In this document: positions 18,579 to 26,357 of the stretch, one piece after another
Layout: each line of letters begins with the position of its first letter
How positions within the stretch are numbered: the stretch's first letter is position 1
IMG/VR virus record: IMGVR_UViG_3300036827_000193
Coordinates: 17,388 to 81,387 of that record
Direction: 5' to 3' (one strand)
DNA: 64,000 bases
DNA from: a virus
Notes under the pieces: model-generated
The model's database searches: none
Told to the model about the DNA's origin: nothing
What the model saw: only the letters and a program-made list of their open reading frames with translations
Program-made: the position numbers and the translations under genes

Positions 18579-20045
18579 TCAGAACTTGATGATGAAATTG
18601 GTGACGCTGGTCGGCTGGGTGTTCTGGTGGGCCTGGTCGGAGCCGGCCGAGGCGGTGCTGCCGCTCAGCGTGCCGCTGGCGCTGCTGTTGGCGCTGATGC
18701 CGGTCAGGGCGGTGTTGGTCGCAACGTTGATGACCGATCCGCCGTTGCCGGAGTTGTTGAAGCCGGAAAAGCCGCTCGAGCCGCCGCCGGACGCATAAAT
18801 GGCAACGGCGTTGTGCTGGTGGCCCGGGTCATTGATGCTGGTGCCGACGGCGATGCCGACGCTCAAGCCGACATTGCTGTGAACGTGCGCGGCCAACTGC
18901 GCGGTGACCAGCGTGACGGTCTGCGAGCCGCCCGAGGCATTGAGCGCGATGCCGTTGATGCCGGCGCCCGCTGTCGTCAGGCGGCCGGCTGCCGCGGAGC
19001 CGGCGACACCCATGTTGTCACGCCCGGCGAGCGTGCGGCCCTTGCCATCGCCGAGCTGGAACGTGGTCGCGCCATCGCCATTGCCGTAGGGATAGGCGAG
19101 GAAGCTCTGCGCCGAGCCCGAGGAGGTCGCGTTGCCGCTGAGCGCCATCGAGGTCGCCGCGATCGAGGTGATGGTCAGCGCGTTGACGCCGGTGCCTTCG
19201 AGCACCGCGCCTTCGAGCCCGAGGTTGCGCAGGTCGACGGGGATGCTGGTGATGGTGTTGACGCCGAGCGCCACAGTGCCGGTGAAGGCGGCGCGCAGGG
19301 CTGCGAGCAGGTTCGGATATGTCGCGCGTGACACGATCTGGCCGTTGCGCCAGAGAAAGCCCGCCGGCAGCGCGACGCCGTCATAGGGCAGCACGGTTCC
19401 GGGCGGGATCAGCGCCACGCCGGCCTGCTGGAGCTGGTTGGGCGCCAGGATATTGACGATGCTCGGTGCGCTCGCGCCGGGCCCGGTGACCTGCAGCACG
19501 TCGCTGCCGTTGATCGAGAGCCGGTAGTCCTGGGTGCCGTTGCGGTACCAGCCGGTGCCGGTCTCGTTGACGTTCGAATAGGCCGGCGCAGCGGCGCTGC
19601 CGTCCGGCATCTGCACCTGCTGGCTGTTGAACGGCGACACCACGATGGCGTCGGCGCCGTCGCACTGCACCAGTTGCCAGCCTGAATTCTGCGGGATGAG
19701 CACGCTCGCGCCAGATGGCGTCTTCATCGTCAGCGTGAAGGCGCCCGACGTTGCGTTGTTGACCCACCACCATTTGGTGAGGTTGGGCACCTTGACGATC
19801 TGGTTCGAGCCGAGCGCGCCGTTAAAGATCAGCGCCGCGTAGCGCGCCTGCGATGCCGCTGCCGGCGGCGGCGTGCCGGAGAGGTCGAGCGTGCCGCCGG
19901 TGATGCTTGAGGTCAGCGCATTGGCAATCGCGTCCTCGAAAATCTGGAACACGGCGCTGTTGGCGTTGGCGCCCCACGAATTATTATCATTGCCGGTGCC
20001 CATCAGCAGGACACCGATCGTGCTGGAGAAGGTGTCTGCGGTCAT
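18579..20045 (-). CDS. Tail fibre with phage tail collar domain (receptor-binding candidate)
   Basis: A 488-residue protein. The N-terminal 200 residues probably attach to the tail. A Phage_Collar-type domain starts near residue 213 with PPGTVLPYDG and GFLWRNGQIVSR. The C-terminal region is Ser/Gly/Asn-rich and has HVHSN and GHQHN motifs; HxH motifs of this kind bind metal ions in trimeric fibre tips such as T4 gp37. It overlaps the adaptor gene by 4 bp. It is the best candidate for host recognition in the window. Confidence 0.8.
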   Translation of the reverse strand: MTADTFSSTIGVLLMGTGNDNNSWGANANSAVFQIFEDAIANALTSSITGGTLDLSGTPPPAAASQARYAALIFNGALGSNQIVKVPNLTKWWWVNNATSGAFTLTMKTPSGASVLIPQNSGWQLVQCDGADAIVVSPFNSQQVQMPDGSAAAPAYSNVNETGTGWYRNGTQDYRLSINGSDVLQVTGPGASAPSIVNILAPNQLQQAGVALIPPGTVLPYDGVALPAGFLWRNGQIVSRATYPNLLAALRAAFTGTVALGVNTITSIPVDLRNLGLEGAVLEGTGVNALTITSIAATSMALSGNATSSGSAQSFLAYPYGNGDGATTFQLGDGKGRTLAGRDNMGVAGSAAAGRLTTAGAGINGIALNASGGSQTVTLVTAQLAAHVHSNVGLSVGIAVGTSINDPGHQHNAVAIYASGGGSSGFSGFNNSGNGGSVINVATNTALTGISANSSASGTLSGSTASAGSDQAHQNTQPTSVTNFIIKF

Positions 20046-20944
20046 GGGATTTCCGGATCAAGCTCGAGGCCGCGGTACTGCATGTCGTTCTCGGCGCTGA
20101 TCTTCTCGATCATCGCGACAAGCCGCGTGAATTGTTTCTGGTATTCCTCGCTGTCCTTCATGAAGTCGGCGGCTGCCGCGACGCAGGCGACGCGCATCAG
20201 GTTGGGATAGCGATCGGTCAGGAAATTGCTCTCGTTCGAGGCCGAGAGCAGCGGCAGGCTCTGGTAGTATTGCAGCCGGCACAGCGAGGCCTGGAAGAAC
20301 GCGGCATCGAAATAAAGCCGCTCGTTCCAGATCCCGAAGTAGACCGGCGAGCCCGCCGTGAGCACGTCGCAGATGTAATTGACCGCAGCGCCGCCGCCGG
20401 TGCCCGAGCCGCTCGGCGCGCTGCCAAGGCTCGCGACGTCGATCGTGAAGGTGCTGGCGTCGAGGATTGCGGTAACCGGAAACGTGCCGGCTATGGTGAC
20501 GCCGTTGAAGGCAGACGCGCCGCTGGTGTTGAACACCGAGTCCTGGGTGAAGCCATGCGCGGTGAGCGCCACCGTGACGGTGTACGAGCCGCTCGCCGTG
20601 GTGAACGGATCGGTGCCGAGCGTGCCCGAGGTCTCCGCATAGCTGCGGCTGTTCTGCAGCAGGCCTGAATCCTTGTGGCGGATGAAAGTGTTGAAACTCG
20701 ACACGAAGATGCGGCCGATCGGATCGAGAAAGCGCGGCGGCAATGGCGTGTAGGAGCCGTTGACCGCCATCGCAAACTGCGTCGCCGTCATCATCTCGCG
20801 GCAGCGCATGCGGCCTTCGCCGTAGATCAGCGCCTGCGCCTCATCGACGATCACGGTGGGTTGCAGCTTGGAATAGTTGACCCATGACGCGATCGAGCCC
20901 GTCACGGACTTGTCCGCGACGAGGCTGGTGTATGTCATCGCCAT
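20042..20944 (-). CDS. Tail adaptor (head-tail connector) protein with inserted beta module
   Basis: A 300-residue protein. The N- and C-terminal parts are helical and fit podoviral adaptor proteins that dock on the portal: VADKSVTGSIASWVNY at the start, and ADFMKDSEEYQKQFTRLV near the end. Residues about 107-190 are a Thr/Gly/Val-rich beta insert closely like residues 102-188 of the nozzle protein. It precedes the fibre and nozzle genes, as expected for tail assembly genes. Confidence 0.7.
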   Translation of the reverse strand: MAMTYTSLVADKSVTGSIASWVNYSKLQPTVIVDEAQALIYGEGRMRCREMMTATQFAMAVNGSYTPLPPRFLDPIGRIFVSSFNTFIRHKDSGLLQNSRSYAETSGTLGTDPFTTASGSYTVTVALTAHGFTQDSVFNTSGASAFNGVTIAGTFPVTAILDASTFTIDVASLGSAPSGSGTGGGAAVNYICDVLTAGSPVYFGIWNERLYFDAAFFQASLCRLQYYQSLPLLSASNESNFLTDRYPNLMRVACVAAAADFMKDSEEYQKQFTRLVAMIEKISAENDMQYRGLELDPEIP

Positions 20945-20980
20945 GGCTCAACCTCCGCCGCGCGCGGCGCCGCAAACGGC

Positions 20981-21550
20981 TTACGACTGCGGCAGCAACC
21001 GCTTGAACTGCGGGCAGAGCTCGTCTTCGGGGATCAGCTTTTCGTCGCGCACCAGGTCCTCGATCAACGAGCGCATGAACTGGTCGCCGGCCGAATAGTT
21101 CTTGTGGTAGCGCTTCTTCGCCGCCATGCGCAGTTGGAACGGCTGGTATCTGACTTCGCCACGCAGAAAGGATTCGAAATTGACATCGTCCTCGGCGCTG
21201 CCGCCGCTGCCTTCGACCGGCTCGGCGAGCCCGTCATCCTCGACCGGCGCAAGGCTCGTTGCCGTGGCAAGACGGCTGCGCTTGGCGGCGAGATAGGCGC
21301 GCATCGATGTGTTGTAGAGCGGGTGATACTCGATCGGCTTGCCTTCGGGGCCCATGCCGATGAACTTGACGTCCTTGCCGTCGTCGGCGACGAGCTCGCC
21401 ATTGCTGTCGAACGGCAGCAGCACGGTGTCACGGCCGACCTTGCCGCCCTGCCAGAAATGCACGCGATAAAGCGGATCGTCCGGTGTGCGCTCGCCGCGG
21501 CATTCCCCGAATGGCCTGCTGCGATCAAGACGGATCAGGGTTTCACTCAT
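20981..21550 (-). CDS. Phage structural-region protein, unknown function
   Basis: A 189-residue protein starting MSETLIRLDRSRPFGECRGER at ATG 21550. An in-frame extension to 22021 is rejected because it would run antisense through the HNH gene. The middle contains HFWQGGKVGRDTVLLPFDSNGEL and KDVKFIGMGPEGKPIEYHPLYN. An acidic linker is followed by a basic helical C-terminus. Similar proteins sit near capsid genes in podoviruses; I do not recognise a specific function. Confidence 0.65.
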   Translation of the reverse strand: MSETLIRLDRSRPFGECRGERTPDDPLYRVHFWQGGKVGRDTVLLPFDSNGELVADDGKDVKFIGMGPEGKPIEYHPLYNTSMRAYLAAKRSRLATATSLAPVEDDGLAEPVEGSGGSAEDDVNFESFLRGEVRYQPFQLRMAAKKRYHKNYSAGDQFMRSLIEDLVRDEKLIPEDELCPQFKRLLPQS

Positions 21551-21652
21551 GAAGACTCCACTCTTTTCGGTTTGTGGTGTATGAAAAACATGCGGCCCCC
21601 AACGGCGCTTCAACGCCGATGAGGGCCTAACCTCGGTGCACGGAGCTAACCC

Positions 21653-22201
21653 ATGACCAAGGCTGACACAGCCTACATTAGATTCATTGACGCAGGGCGG
21701 CGGTTTAACCGCCTTACCGCCATCGAATTTGTCGGCTACGAAGCGACGCCGCGCAGAAAGCCGCTCTGGCGTTTTCGGTGTGACTGCGGGAACGAGTGCA
21801 TCAGCCGCACCGAGAGCGTCAGAAGCGGGAATACAAAAAGCTGCGGATGTCAAAAGGTCGACAGCACTCGGAGGGTTGGCCATGCCAATTTTGTGCACGG
21901 CCAGAGCGACACGAGGATTTACCGAATCTGGCACGCCATGCTGCATCGCTGCAGCAACCCGAAGAATGAAAAATTTGAATACTATGGCGGTCGCGGAATT
22001 TCGGTTTGCCGCGAATGGCACTCAATCCACGATTTCAGAGATTGGGCGCTGGCCAATGGTTACGCCAAGAACCTCACGATCGACCGGTATCCCGACAAAG
22101 ACGGAAACTACGAGCCCCGCAATTGCCGGTGGGTGACGATAGAAGAGCAGCAGACGAACCGCCGCCCGCGCCGCTGGTTGAAACGACCCCCCGTCGCGTG
22201 A
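21653..22201 (+). CDS. HNH-type homing-endonuclease-like protein (freestanding)
   Basis: A 182-residue plus-strand protein with the layout of phage HNH-like endonucleases: an N-terminal Cys cluster (CDCGNEC, later CGC), HGQSDTRIYRIWHAMLHRC, YYGGRGISVC and a C-terminal LTIDRYPDKDGNYEPRNCRW. GGAG lies upstream of ATG 21653. It is inserted between two minus-strand structural genes and disrupts neither, so it is a freestanding mobile endonuclease gene. Its target is unknown. Confidence 0.75.
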   Translation: MTKADTAYIRFIDAGRRFNRLTAIEFVGYEATPRRKPLWRFRCDCGNECISRTESVRSGNTKSCGCQKVDSTRRVGHANFVHGQSDTRIYRIWHAMLHRCSNPKNEKFEYYGGRGISVCREWHSIHDFRDWALANGYAKNLTIDRYPDKDGNYEPRNCRWVTIEEQQTNRRPRRWLKRPPVA

Positions 22202-22211
22202 CGAGGGGTCG
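22184..22211. terminator. Bidirectional hairpin at the end of the HNH gene
   Basis: An inverted repeat pairs CGACCCC with GGGGTCG, and CCGTC with GACG inside it. It covers the HNH stop codon and lies 19 bp past the stop of the minus-strand 103-residue gene. The following tract is only weakly T-rich on either strand, so termination is plausible but not certain. Confidence 0.4.
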
Positions 22212-22229
22212 CATTCGCATTCACCCAAA

Positions 22230-22541
22230 TCAATGATTCGGGATGATCACATGGCGGACCTTGCCAGCAGCACCGACTTCCTCATTCACCGCCGAGGAGC
22301 CGGTCAGCGAGTGCTTGAGGTTGTCGACGCTGCCGCCGAAGCCGCCCTCGTCCTGCAGCGAGGTCTCGATGTCCATCGCCAGCTTGACGTTGTCCATCGC
22401 AAAGGCGGTCATGATCGACTGGTCCGGACGATCGATCTTCTTGGAGACGATCTCGTTCGAGGGACCGCTGCCGCCGGTGAGCGCGTGGGAGATGAAGCCC
22501 TCCGCACCCTTCGCCGGACGGTCCTTGCCGTATTTGGCCAT
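22230..22541 (-). CDS. Small head-region protein, unknown function
   Basis: A 103-residue protein rich in charged residues and glycine, starting MAKYGKDRPAKGAEGFISH. It contains DRPDQSIMTAFAMDNVKLAMDIETSLQDEGG. Such small proteins are common downstream of phage capsid genes. No domain is recognised. Confidence 0.6.
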   Translation of the reverse strand: MAKYGKDRPAKGAEGFISHALTGGSGPSNEIVSKKIDRPDQSIMTAFAMDNVKLAMDIETSLQDEGGFGGSVDNLKHSLTGSSAVNEEVGAAGKVRHVIIPNH

Positions 22542-22552
22542 GGTTGGCCTCC

Positions 22553-22783
22553 TTATTGTTCGAAGCTTTGGTCAGGCCCCTGATAGGCGTACCCATCGGT
22601 GCCGGCGACCAGCGGGGGATTGCCCTGCGCTTGCGGGTTGGCCTTCGACAGCAAACTGAAGCCATCGCGCCCGGCATCGCCGGATTCGATGTCGTTCTCG
22701 CCGTAGTTCGTGAGCGGACGCGGATCGACCAGTTTGACCGGATCGTTCCGTCGTGCCGTGCCAAAGAAAAAGCCACCGCGCAT
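22553..22783 (-). CDS. Small head-region protein, unknown function
   Basis: A 76-residue protein starting MRGGFFFGTARRNDP. It is read from just after the terminator at 22811-22838 and ends 11 bp before the next start. Composition is Gly/Asp/Pro-rich without hydrophobic helices. Position suggests a minor head protein; nothing more can be said. Confidence 0.5.
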   Translation of the reverse strand: MRGGFFFGTARRNDPVKLVDPRPLTNYGENDIESGDAGRDGFSLLSKANPQAQGNPPLVAGTDGYAYQGPDQSFEQ

Positions 22784-22810
22784 GACGCAGTTCTCCCTTG
22801 CTGGAAAATG

Positions 22811-22838
22811 AAAACGGAGAGGCGCTCAGGCCTCTCCG
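22811..22838 (-). terminator. Rho-independent terminator after the gene downstream of the capsid
   Basis: On the minus strand CGGAGAGG pairs with CCTCTCCG across an 8-base loop, followed by TTTT. It lies 17 bp after the stop of the 252-residue gene, so it could limit transcription beyond the capsid pair. Confidence 0.75.
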
Positions 22839-22855
22839 CCGTATGCGAGCGGGGC

Positions 22856-23614
22856 TTAGACCGTTTCCGGCCCGACCCACTGGACCTTGACGCGCGGGAT
22901 GCCGCCGCCAGCGCCGGAGCCGGCGCCATTCGCCGCCAGCGTCACCACGACGACGAGCCACATGATGCCGCCGTTGGTGTAGGTGCCGGTGAAGGTCTTG
23001 GCGACCTCGATGTACTGGAAGTTGGTATCGATCGCCGTGATGGCCATCAGGTTGGCGTTGGCGTTGGTGCCGCCGCCGACGATGCCCTGGGCCGAGACGA
23101 GTTGGCCCGTGACAAGGTCCTTGAACGGCTGCTGGCCAGCCGCAAAGATGCGGCAGTGGCTGGAGTCGACACCCTGGACCACGGATGTGATCACCCAGCC
23201 GCTCGCCGGGATGCGGCCCGCCGGCACAACCGTGCCATAGGAGCCGCCGGCGATGCCCTTCGACGTCAGCGGTCCGCCGTCGAGGACGACGTGACCGGCG
23301 AAGTCGCTGAGCGCGCGCGGGGGATTACCCGTGATCGCTTCGGCGCTGGCGCGGTAGGGACCAACGCCATAGCCCGTTGCGGTCGCGGTGCCGAGCCGGT
23401 AGCGCCCGTAGGTGAAGTCACCCGACGAGATGCCAACCATGAGCTCGGGCACCGTGGTGGTGCCGACCATCGAGGTCGTGACATCGACCATCAGGTCGCG
23501 CACGAACCCGACTTTGCCGCGTGGGCCGACGATGTAGTGGACCACGCTTGCCGCAGCCCAGCCGGTCGATTCGGCCCACTGCTGCAGTTCGACGTCGGAG
23601 TTTTCGTATGCCAT
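22856..23614 (-). CDS. Structural protein encoded immediately after the major capsid gene (possible head decoration)
   Basis: A 252-residue protein, rich in Gly, Thr and Val with strand-like alternation and no enzyme motif. Its ATG at 23614 is preceded by a strong GGAGGAAA ribosome site 16 bp after the capsid stop, so high expression with the capsid is expected. Place and composition fit a head decoration or accessory capsid protein; that is inference. Confidence 0.6.
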   Translation of the reverse strand: MAYENSDVELQQWAESTGWAAASVVHYIVGPRGKVGFVRDLMVDVTTSMVGTTTVPELMVGISSGDFTYGRYRLGTATATGYGVGPYRASAEAITGNPPRALSDFAGHVVLDGGPLTSKGIAGGSYGTVVPAGRIPASGWVITSVVQGVDSSHCRIFAAGQQPFKDLVTGQLVSAQGIVGGGTNANANLMAITAIDTNFQYIEVAKTFTGTYTNGGIMWLVVVVTLAANGAGSGAGGGIPRVKVQWVGPETV

Positions 23615-23629
23615 GTTCTGTTTCCTCCG

Positions 23630-26323
23630 TTACGCCGCGCTGTCCCACATCACGACCCGCGAGTTGAGCGAGTCGGTGTGGACCAAACCAAAACCGCCGA
23701 GGTAATTGATTGTGTTCACCCGTCGTCGCTAACGACGGGCCGAGACGACCTTTTTGTAGGTCAACTCTGCTGGCTCTTTCGAACCAGTCCAGACCATATC
23801 TTCAGTGACGCAAGTTGCTTTTTTGCGTTACTGCTGGGGGCTTCGGTGCGCTTGCACCTACGAGCTTTCGCTCTGGTCGTTGAAGCTTCCTCTGCGTGAG
23901 AGGCTCGCCTGCTGATTATCCAATCTCAGAACTTTTCAGGCCGTCACGCCTGCGGTCGCCCGCTACGTTGTGGCGTTCTGAGCTTTAGGAACTTCCAGCA
24001 ATTCTCCCAGTTTTTACGCCTAGCATTATTCTCTACCAGGCGATGCCCCGGCTGCGACCGTAGTCGCCCGGGATCTTCGCGCGGACTTCCTCGGGTACGC
24101 ACACGGCTTCAGTGACCGTGTCACCGCCGCAGAAGAACGCCCAGGAAGACAGGCCATTCGTCCACGGTTGCGCAACGCCGCTCCACGGATCGTACGACGT
24201 GGCATTCGCCGCGCCGCCCTTGGGAACGAACGTCTGCTCGATGAAGCGGCAGGACTCGTACCTGCCGATTTCGCCGTTGAAGATGTGCGCGAGACCGGTC
24301 TCGGTGTACTGGTGGATGGTCTCGAGCGAATTCTTGAAGTTGCGATACGTGGTCGGATGCGACACCGCCACGTAGTCATCCGCCGTGAACGGCGGAATGT
24401 TTCGCTCCTTCATGGTGTCGACGATCGCCTTGACGTGCCCGGTACCGAGCGCGACGTTGTTCGTCACGGTTGCGGTGCCGTTGGTGTCGAGGTTGATGGC
24501 GGTCGTCGAAGTGCTGGAAGACGGCTCGGCGCGCAGCAGAGTGTTCTTGAACTGCAAGAACGACTCGATGTCGAAGTATTTGCGCGCGTCGTCCTTCAGC
24601 GTTTTGTCGATGATCGCGGCGACCTGATGCTTCGCCAGCGCGACCAGCTTGCCGGTGTAGGGAACGCTATTCCCAGCTTCAAAGCAGAATTGTTCTTTGC
24701 CGCGGCTCTTTATCCGCAGCCTCAACCGCTCGCGCGATTGCTCAGACTATCTCTTGCAGATTACTGTGATCTGCCCGGGCGCTCGTGGTCGGATTATTCT
24801 TTCGTCACCGACTAGTCGTTACGCCTTCCGCGCCCCTGGGGCTCTCGCCTTACATGCGCGACTTGGCTCGGGATTGTCTCTGAGAGAGGTTCCCCGAATT
24901 CACCCGGTGTTTCACCTTACGCGGCGAGCGCGAAGGTGCGGCCTGTGTTGACCGTAAGCTGGTGTTGCAGCATGACGAACCCGGTCTCCGGGATCGGGGC
25001 GCTTTCGTCCAGCCGGCGGCCTTGCGTGCCGAGGTTGGAATAAACGTCCCAGTTGAACTTGTCGCCGCGGTTGAGGCCTTTCTTGGTGCCATCCTCGGCG
25101 TCGCAGAGCTGCCGCATCTTGGTCAGCGGCTGCACCTGCTGGCGGAGCACGTCCGACAATTCGTCGGAGTACATGAATCCGCCCTCAGTGGGGACTGCCT
25201 TTTGTTCGCACGATCCCGTTTGTGGATCGTTCCTGCATCTTTCAATGCAGAGCAGACTATATCTTGAAATCTTCTGCCGGTATCCCACATACATCCCTAG
25301 CGGGGAAACACATGCGCATCACCAAATCACAACTCGTCGCCCTCTACGCAAAGAGGACTGACGATCAAATCGGCAAGCTGTTCGGCGTAACCGGCCATTC
25401 AGTTGGCGATTGGCGACGGCATTATGGCATCCAGCGCAAACCAAGAGAGACTTACAACAAGTATACCCTTGATCGCGATTTTTTCGCGAAGATTGACACC
25501 GAAGAGAAGGCGTACGCGCTCGGTCTTATAGCGTCCGATGGATGGGTGGCCCGATCTGGAAAGCAAGTGAGCCTTGCTCTTCAGGTTCGAGACCGGCACA
25601 TCCTTTATGATCTTCGACGCGCCCTGAAGTCGGATGCTCGTGTCTTCGACAAGGCGAGAGGCGGCTTTGCCGGCTCTGGCCCGCGGAAACAGATTACCTT
25701 CGACAGCAAGAAGCTGGTCGCCGATCTGGCGCGCTGGGGTGTCATCCCCGGAAAATCAGTCACCCTCCGCTACCCCCGTATTCCGAAACATCTTGAGTGC
25801 CATTTTGCGCGAGGACTTTTTGACGGGGATGGGCACATTCGCGCCCACCCGAAAAAGCTCTTTTATTTTCTTGGCACTTCCGACCTGATCGACGGACTAC
25901 GAAAGTCGATCATCCGACATACGGGCGCGGCGCTCGCCAAGTACGAGGCCGTGGGCTGTTGGCGGATTTCTGGATACGGTGGCAGCGTCGCGGTGCTGCG
26001 GTGGATGTATGAAGATGCGACGATCTGCCTTCGCAGGAAGCATCGCGTCTTCTTGAGGTACTGGAAGTGATGTCCTGGGCGCTCGTGGGACCGATTATCG
26101 TCGGGGTCTCACAGTCCTAGTCGTTGAACCTTCCGAGCTACAGTTTCCCCTGCTCGGCTTGGCTGCTGATCGGCCAATCCCTGATCTTTTCGCGCATTCA
26201 CGCTCGCCCTCTCGGGCCACGTTGTAGCGATCAAGGCTCTAAGGCTGTTCCAGCAATTCACCCAGTGCGCACTCTGAACTCGCATTCAGAGGGGGGCTAA
26301 GTTACCCACAATTGTCCTGCCAT
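23630..26323 (-). CDS. Major capsid protein (N4-gp56-like), split into four exons by three group I introns
   Basis: Exons, 5' to 3': 26323-26304, 25181-24951, 24684-24035 and 23718-23630; joined they give 990 bp, about 329 residues. Exon 1 encodes MAGQLW and part of the next codon, exon 2 FMYSDELSDVLRQQVQP and onward, exon 3 EAGNSVPYTGKL to RSRGIAW, exon 4 GGFGLVHTD to VVMWDSAA. This matches N4-gp56-type capsid proteins. The internal stops between these blocks all fall in sequences with group I intron core elements. The scaffold gene lies just upstream and AAGGA precedes ATG 26323. The 5' splice sites are supported by P1 pairing; the 3' ends of introns 1 and 3 may be off by up to about 12 bases. 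Confidence 0.85.
23719..24034 (-). ncRNA. Group I intron 3 in the capsid gene (about 316 nt, no ORF)
   Basis: Core elements on the minus strand: P (AATTGCTGGAA, 24003-23993), Q (AATCAGCAGGC, 23917-23907), R (CTTCAACGACCAGA, 23885-23872) and S (AAGATATGGTCT, 23802-23791). P1 pairs exon GCCTGGT with intron GCTAGGC over seven base pairs ending in the U-G pair, fixing the 5' site after 24035. A P9-region hairpin CCCGTCGT/ACGACGGG precedes the 3' end. The in-frame site with a terminal G is 23719; a join 12 bases later would give IAW-YYLGG but leave a terminal A. Confidence 0.87.
24685..24950 (-). ncRNA. Group I intron 2 in the capsid gene (266 nt, no ORF)
   Basis: Core elements on the minus strand: P (AATTCGGGGAAC, 24900-24889), Q (AATCCCGAGCCAAG, 24875-24862), R (GTAACGACTAGTC, 24822-24810) and S (AAGAGATAGTCT, 24755-24744). 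P1 pairs exon CGGT with intron GCCG, with the terminal U-G pair; P2 is CACCTT/AAGGTG. The terminal G at 24685 restores the capsid frame, giving LTV-F-EAGNSVPYTGKL. Too short to carry an endonuclease. Confidence 0.88.
25182..26303 (-). ncRNA. Group I intron 1 in the capsid gene (carries an antisense endonuclease gene)
   Basis: Core elements on the minus strand: P (AATTGCTGGAA, 26258-26248), Q (GATCAGCAGCCA, 26172-26161), R (GTTCAACGACTAGGACT, 26129-26113) and S (AAGATATAGTCT, 25265-25254). P1 pairs exon GGGT with intron GCCC, giving the usual U-G pair at the splice site; a P2 hairpin CTCTGAA/TTCAGAG follows. The gap between R and S (P8 region) holds the LAGLIDADG gene on the other strand. A P9 hairpin (ACGATCC/GGATCGT) follows S. 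The 3' end shown is the in-frame site with a terminal G. Confidence 0.85.
25312..26070 (+). CDS. LAGLIDADG homing endonuclease, antisense within intron 1
   Basis: A 252-residue protein (ATG 25312). The N-terminus (about 1-45) has a helix-turn-helix-like DDQIGKLFGVTGHSVGDWRR. Two LAGLIDADG motifs follow: YALGLIASDGW (68-78) and FARGLFDGDGH (165-175), each with the acidic catalytic Asp, so a single-chain two-motif enzyme. It lies between the R and S elements of the intron, on the opposite strand to the intron and capsid mRNA, so it needs its own promoter. It probably spreads intron 1 into intron-less capsid genes. Confidence 0.88.
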   Translation: MRITKSQLVALYAKRTDDQIGKLFGVTGHSVGDWRRHYGIQRKPRETYNKYTLDRDFFAKIDTEEKAYALGLIASDGWVARSGKQVSLALQVRDRHILYDLRRALKSDARVFDKARGGFAGSGPRKQITFDSKKLVADLARWGVIPGKSVTLRYPRIPKHLECHFARGLFDGDGHIRAHPKKLFYFLGTSDLIDGLRKSIIRHTGAALAKYEAVGCWRISGYGGSVAVLRWMYEDATICLRRKHRVFLRYWK

Positions 26324-26357
26324 CTGACAGGGTCCTTTCTCATGAATGCCCGTGCCG

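Noticed and set aside
20981-22021. Upstream extension of the 189-residue gene to 346 codons
   Set aside because: The extra part is antisense to the HNH gene and resembles a non-coding frame; ATG 21550 gives a natural start.
21551-22229. A fourth intron around the HNH gene
   Set aside because: No P, Q, R or S elements were found and the flanking genes are complete with their own starts and stops.
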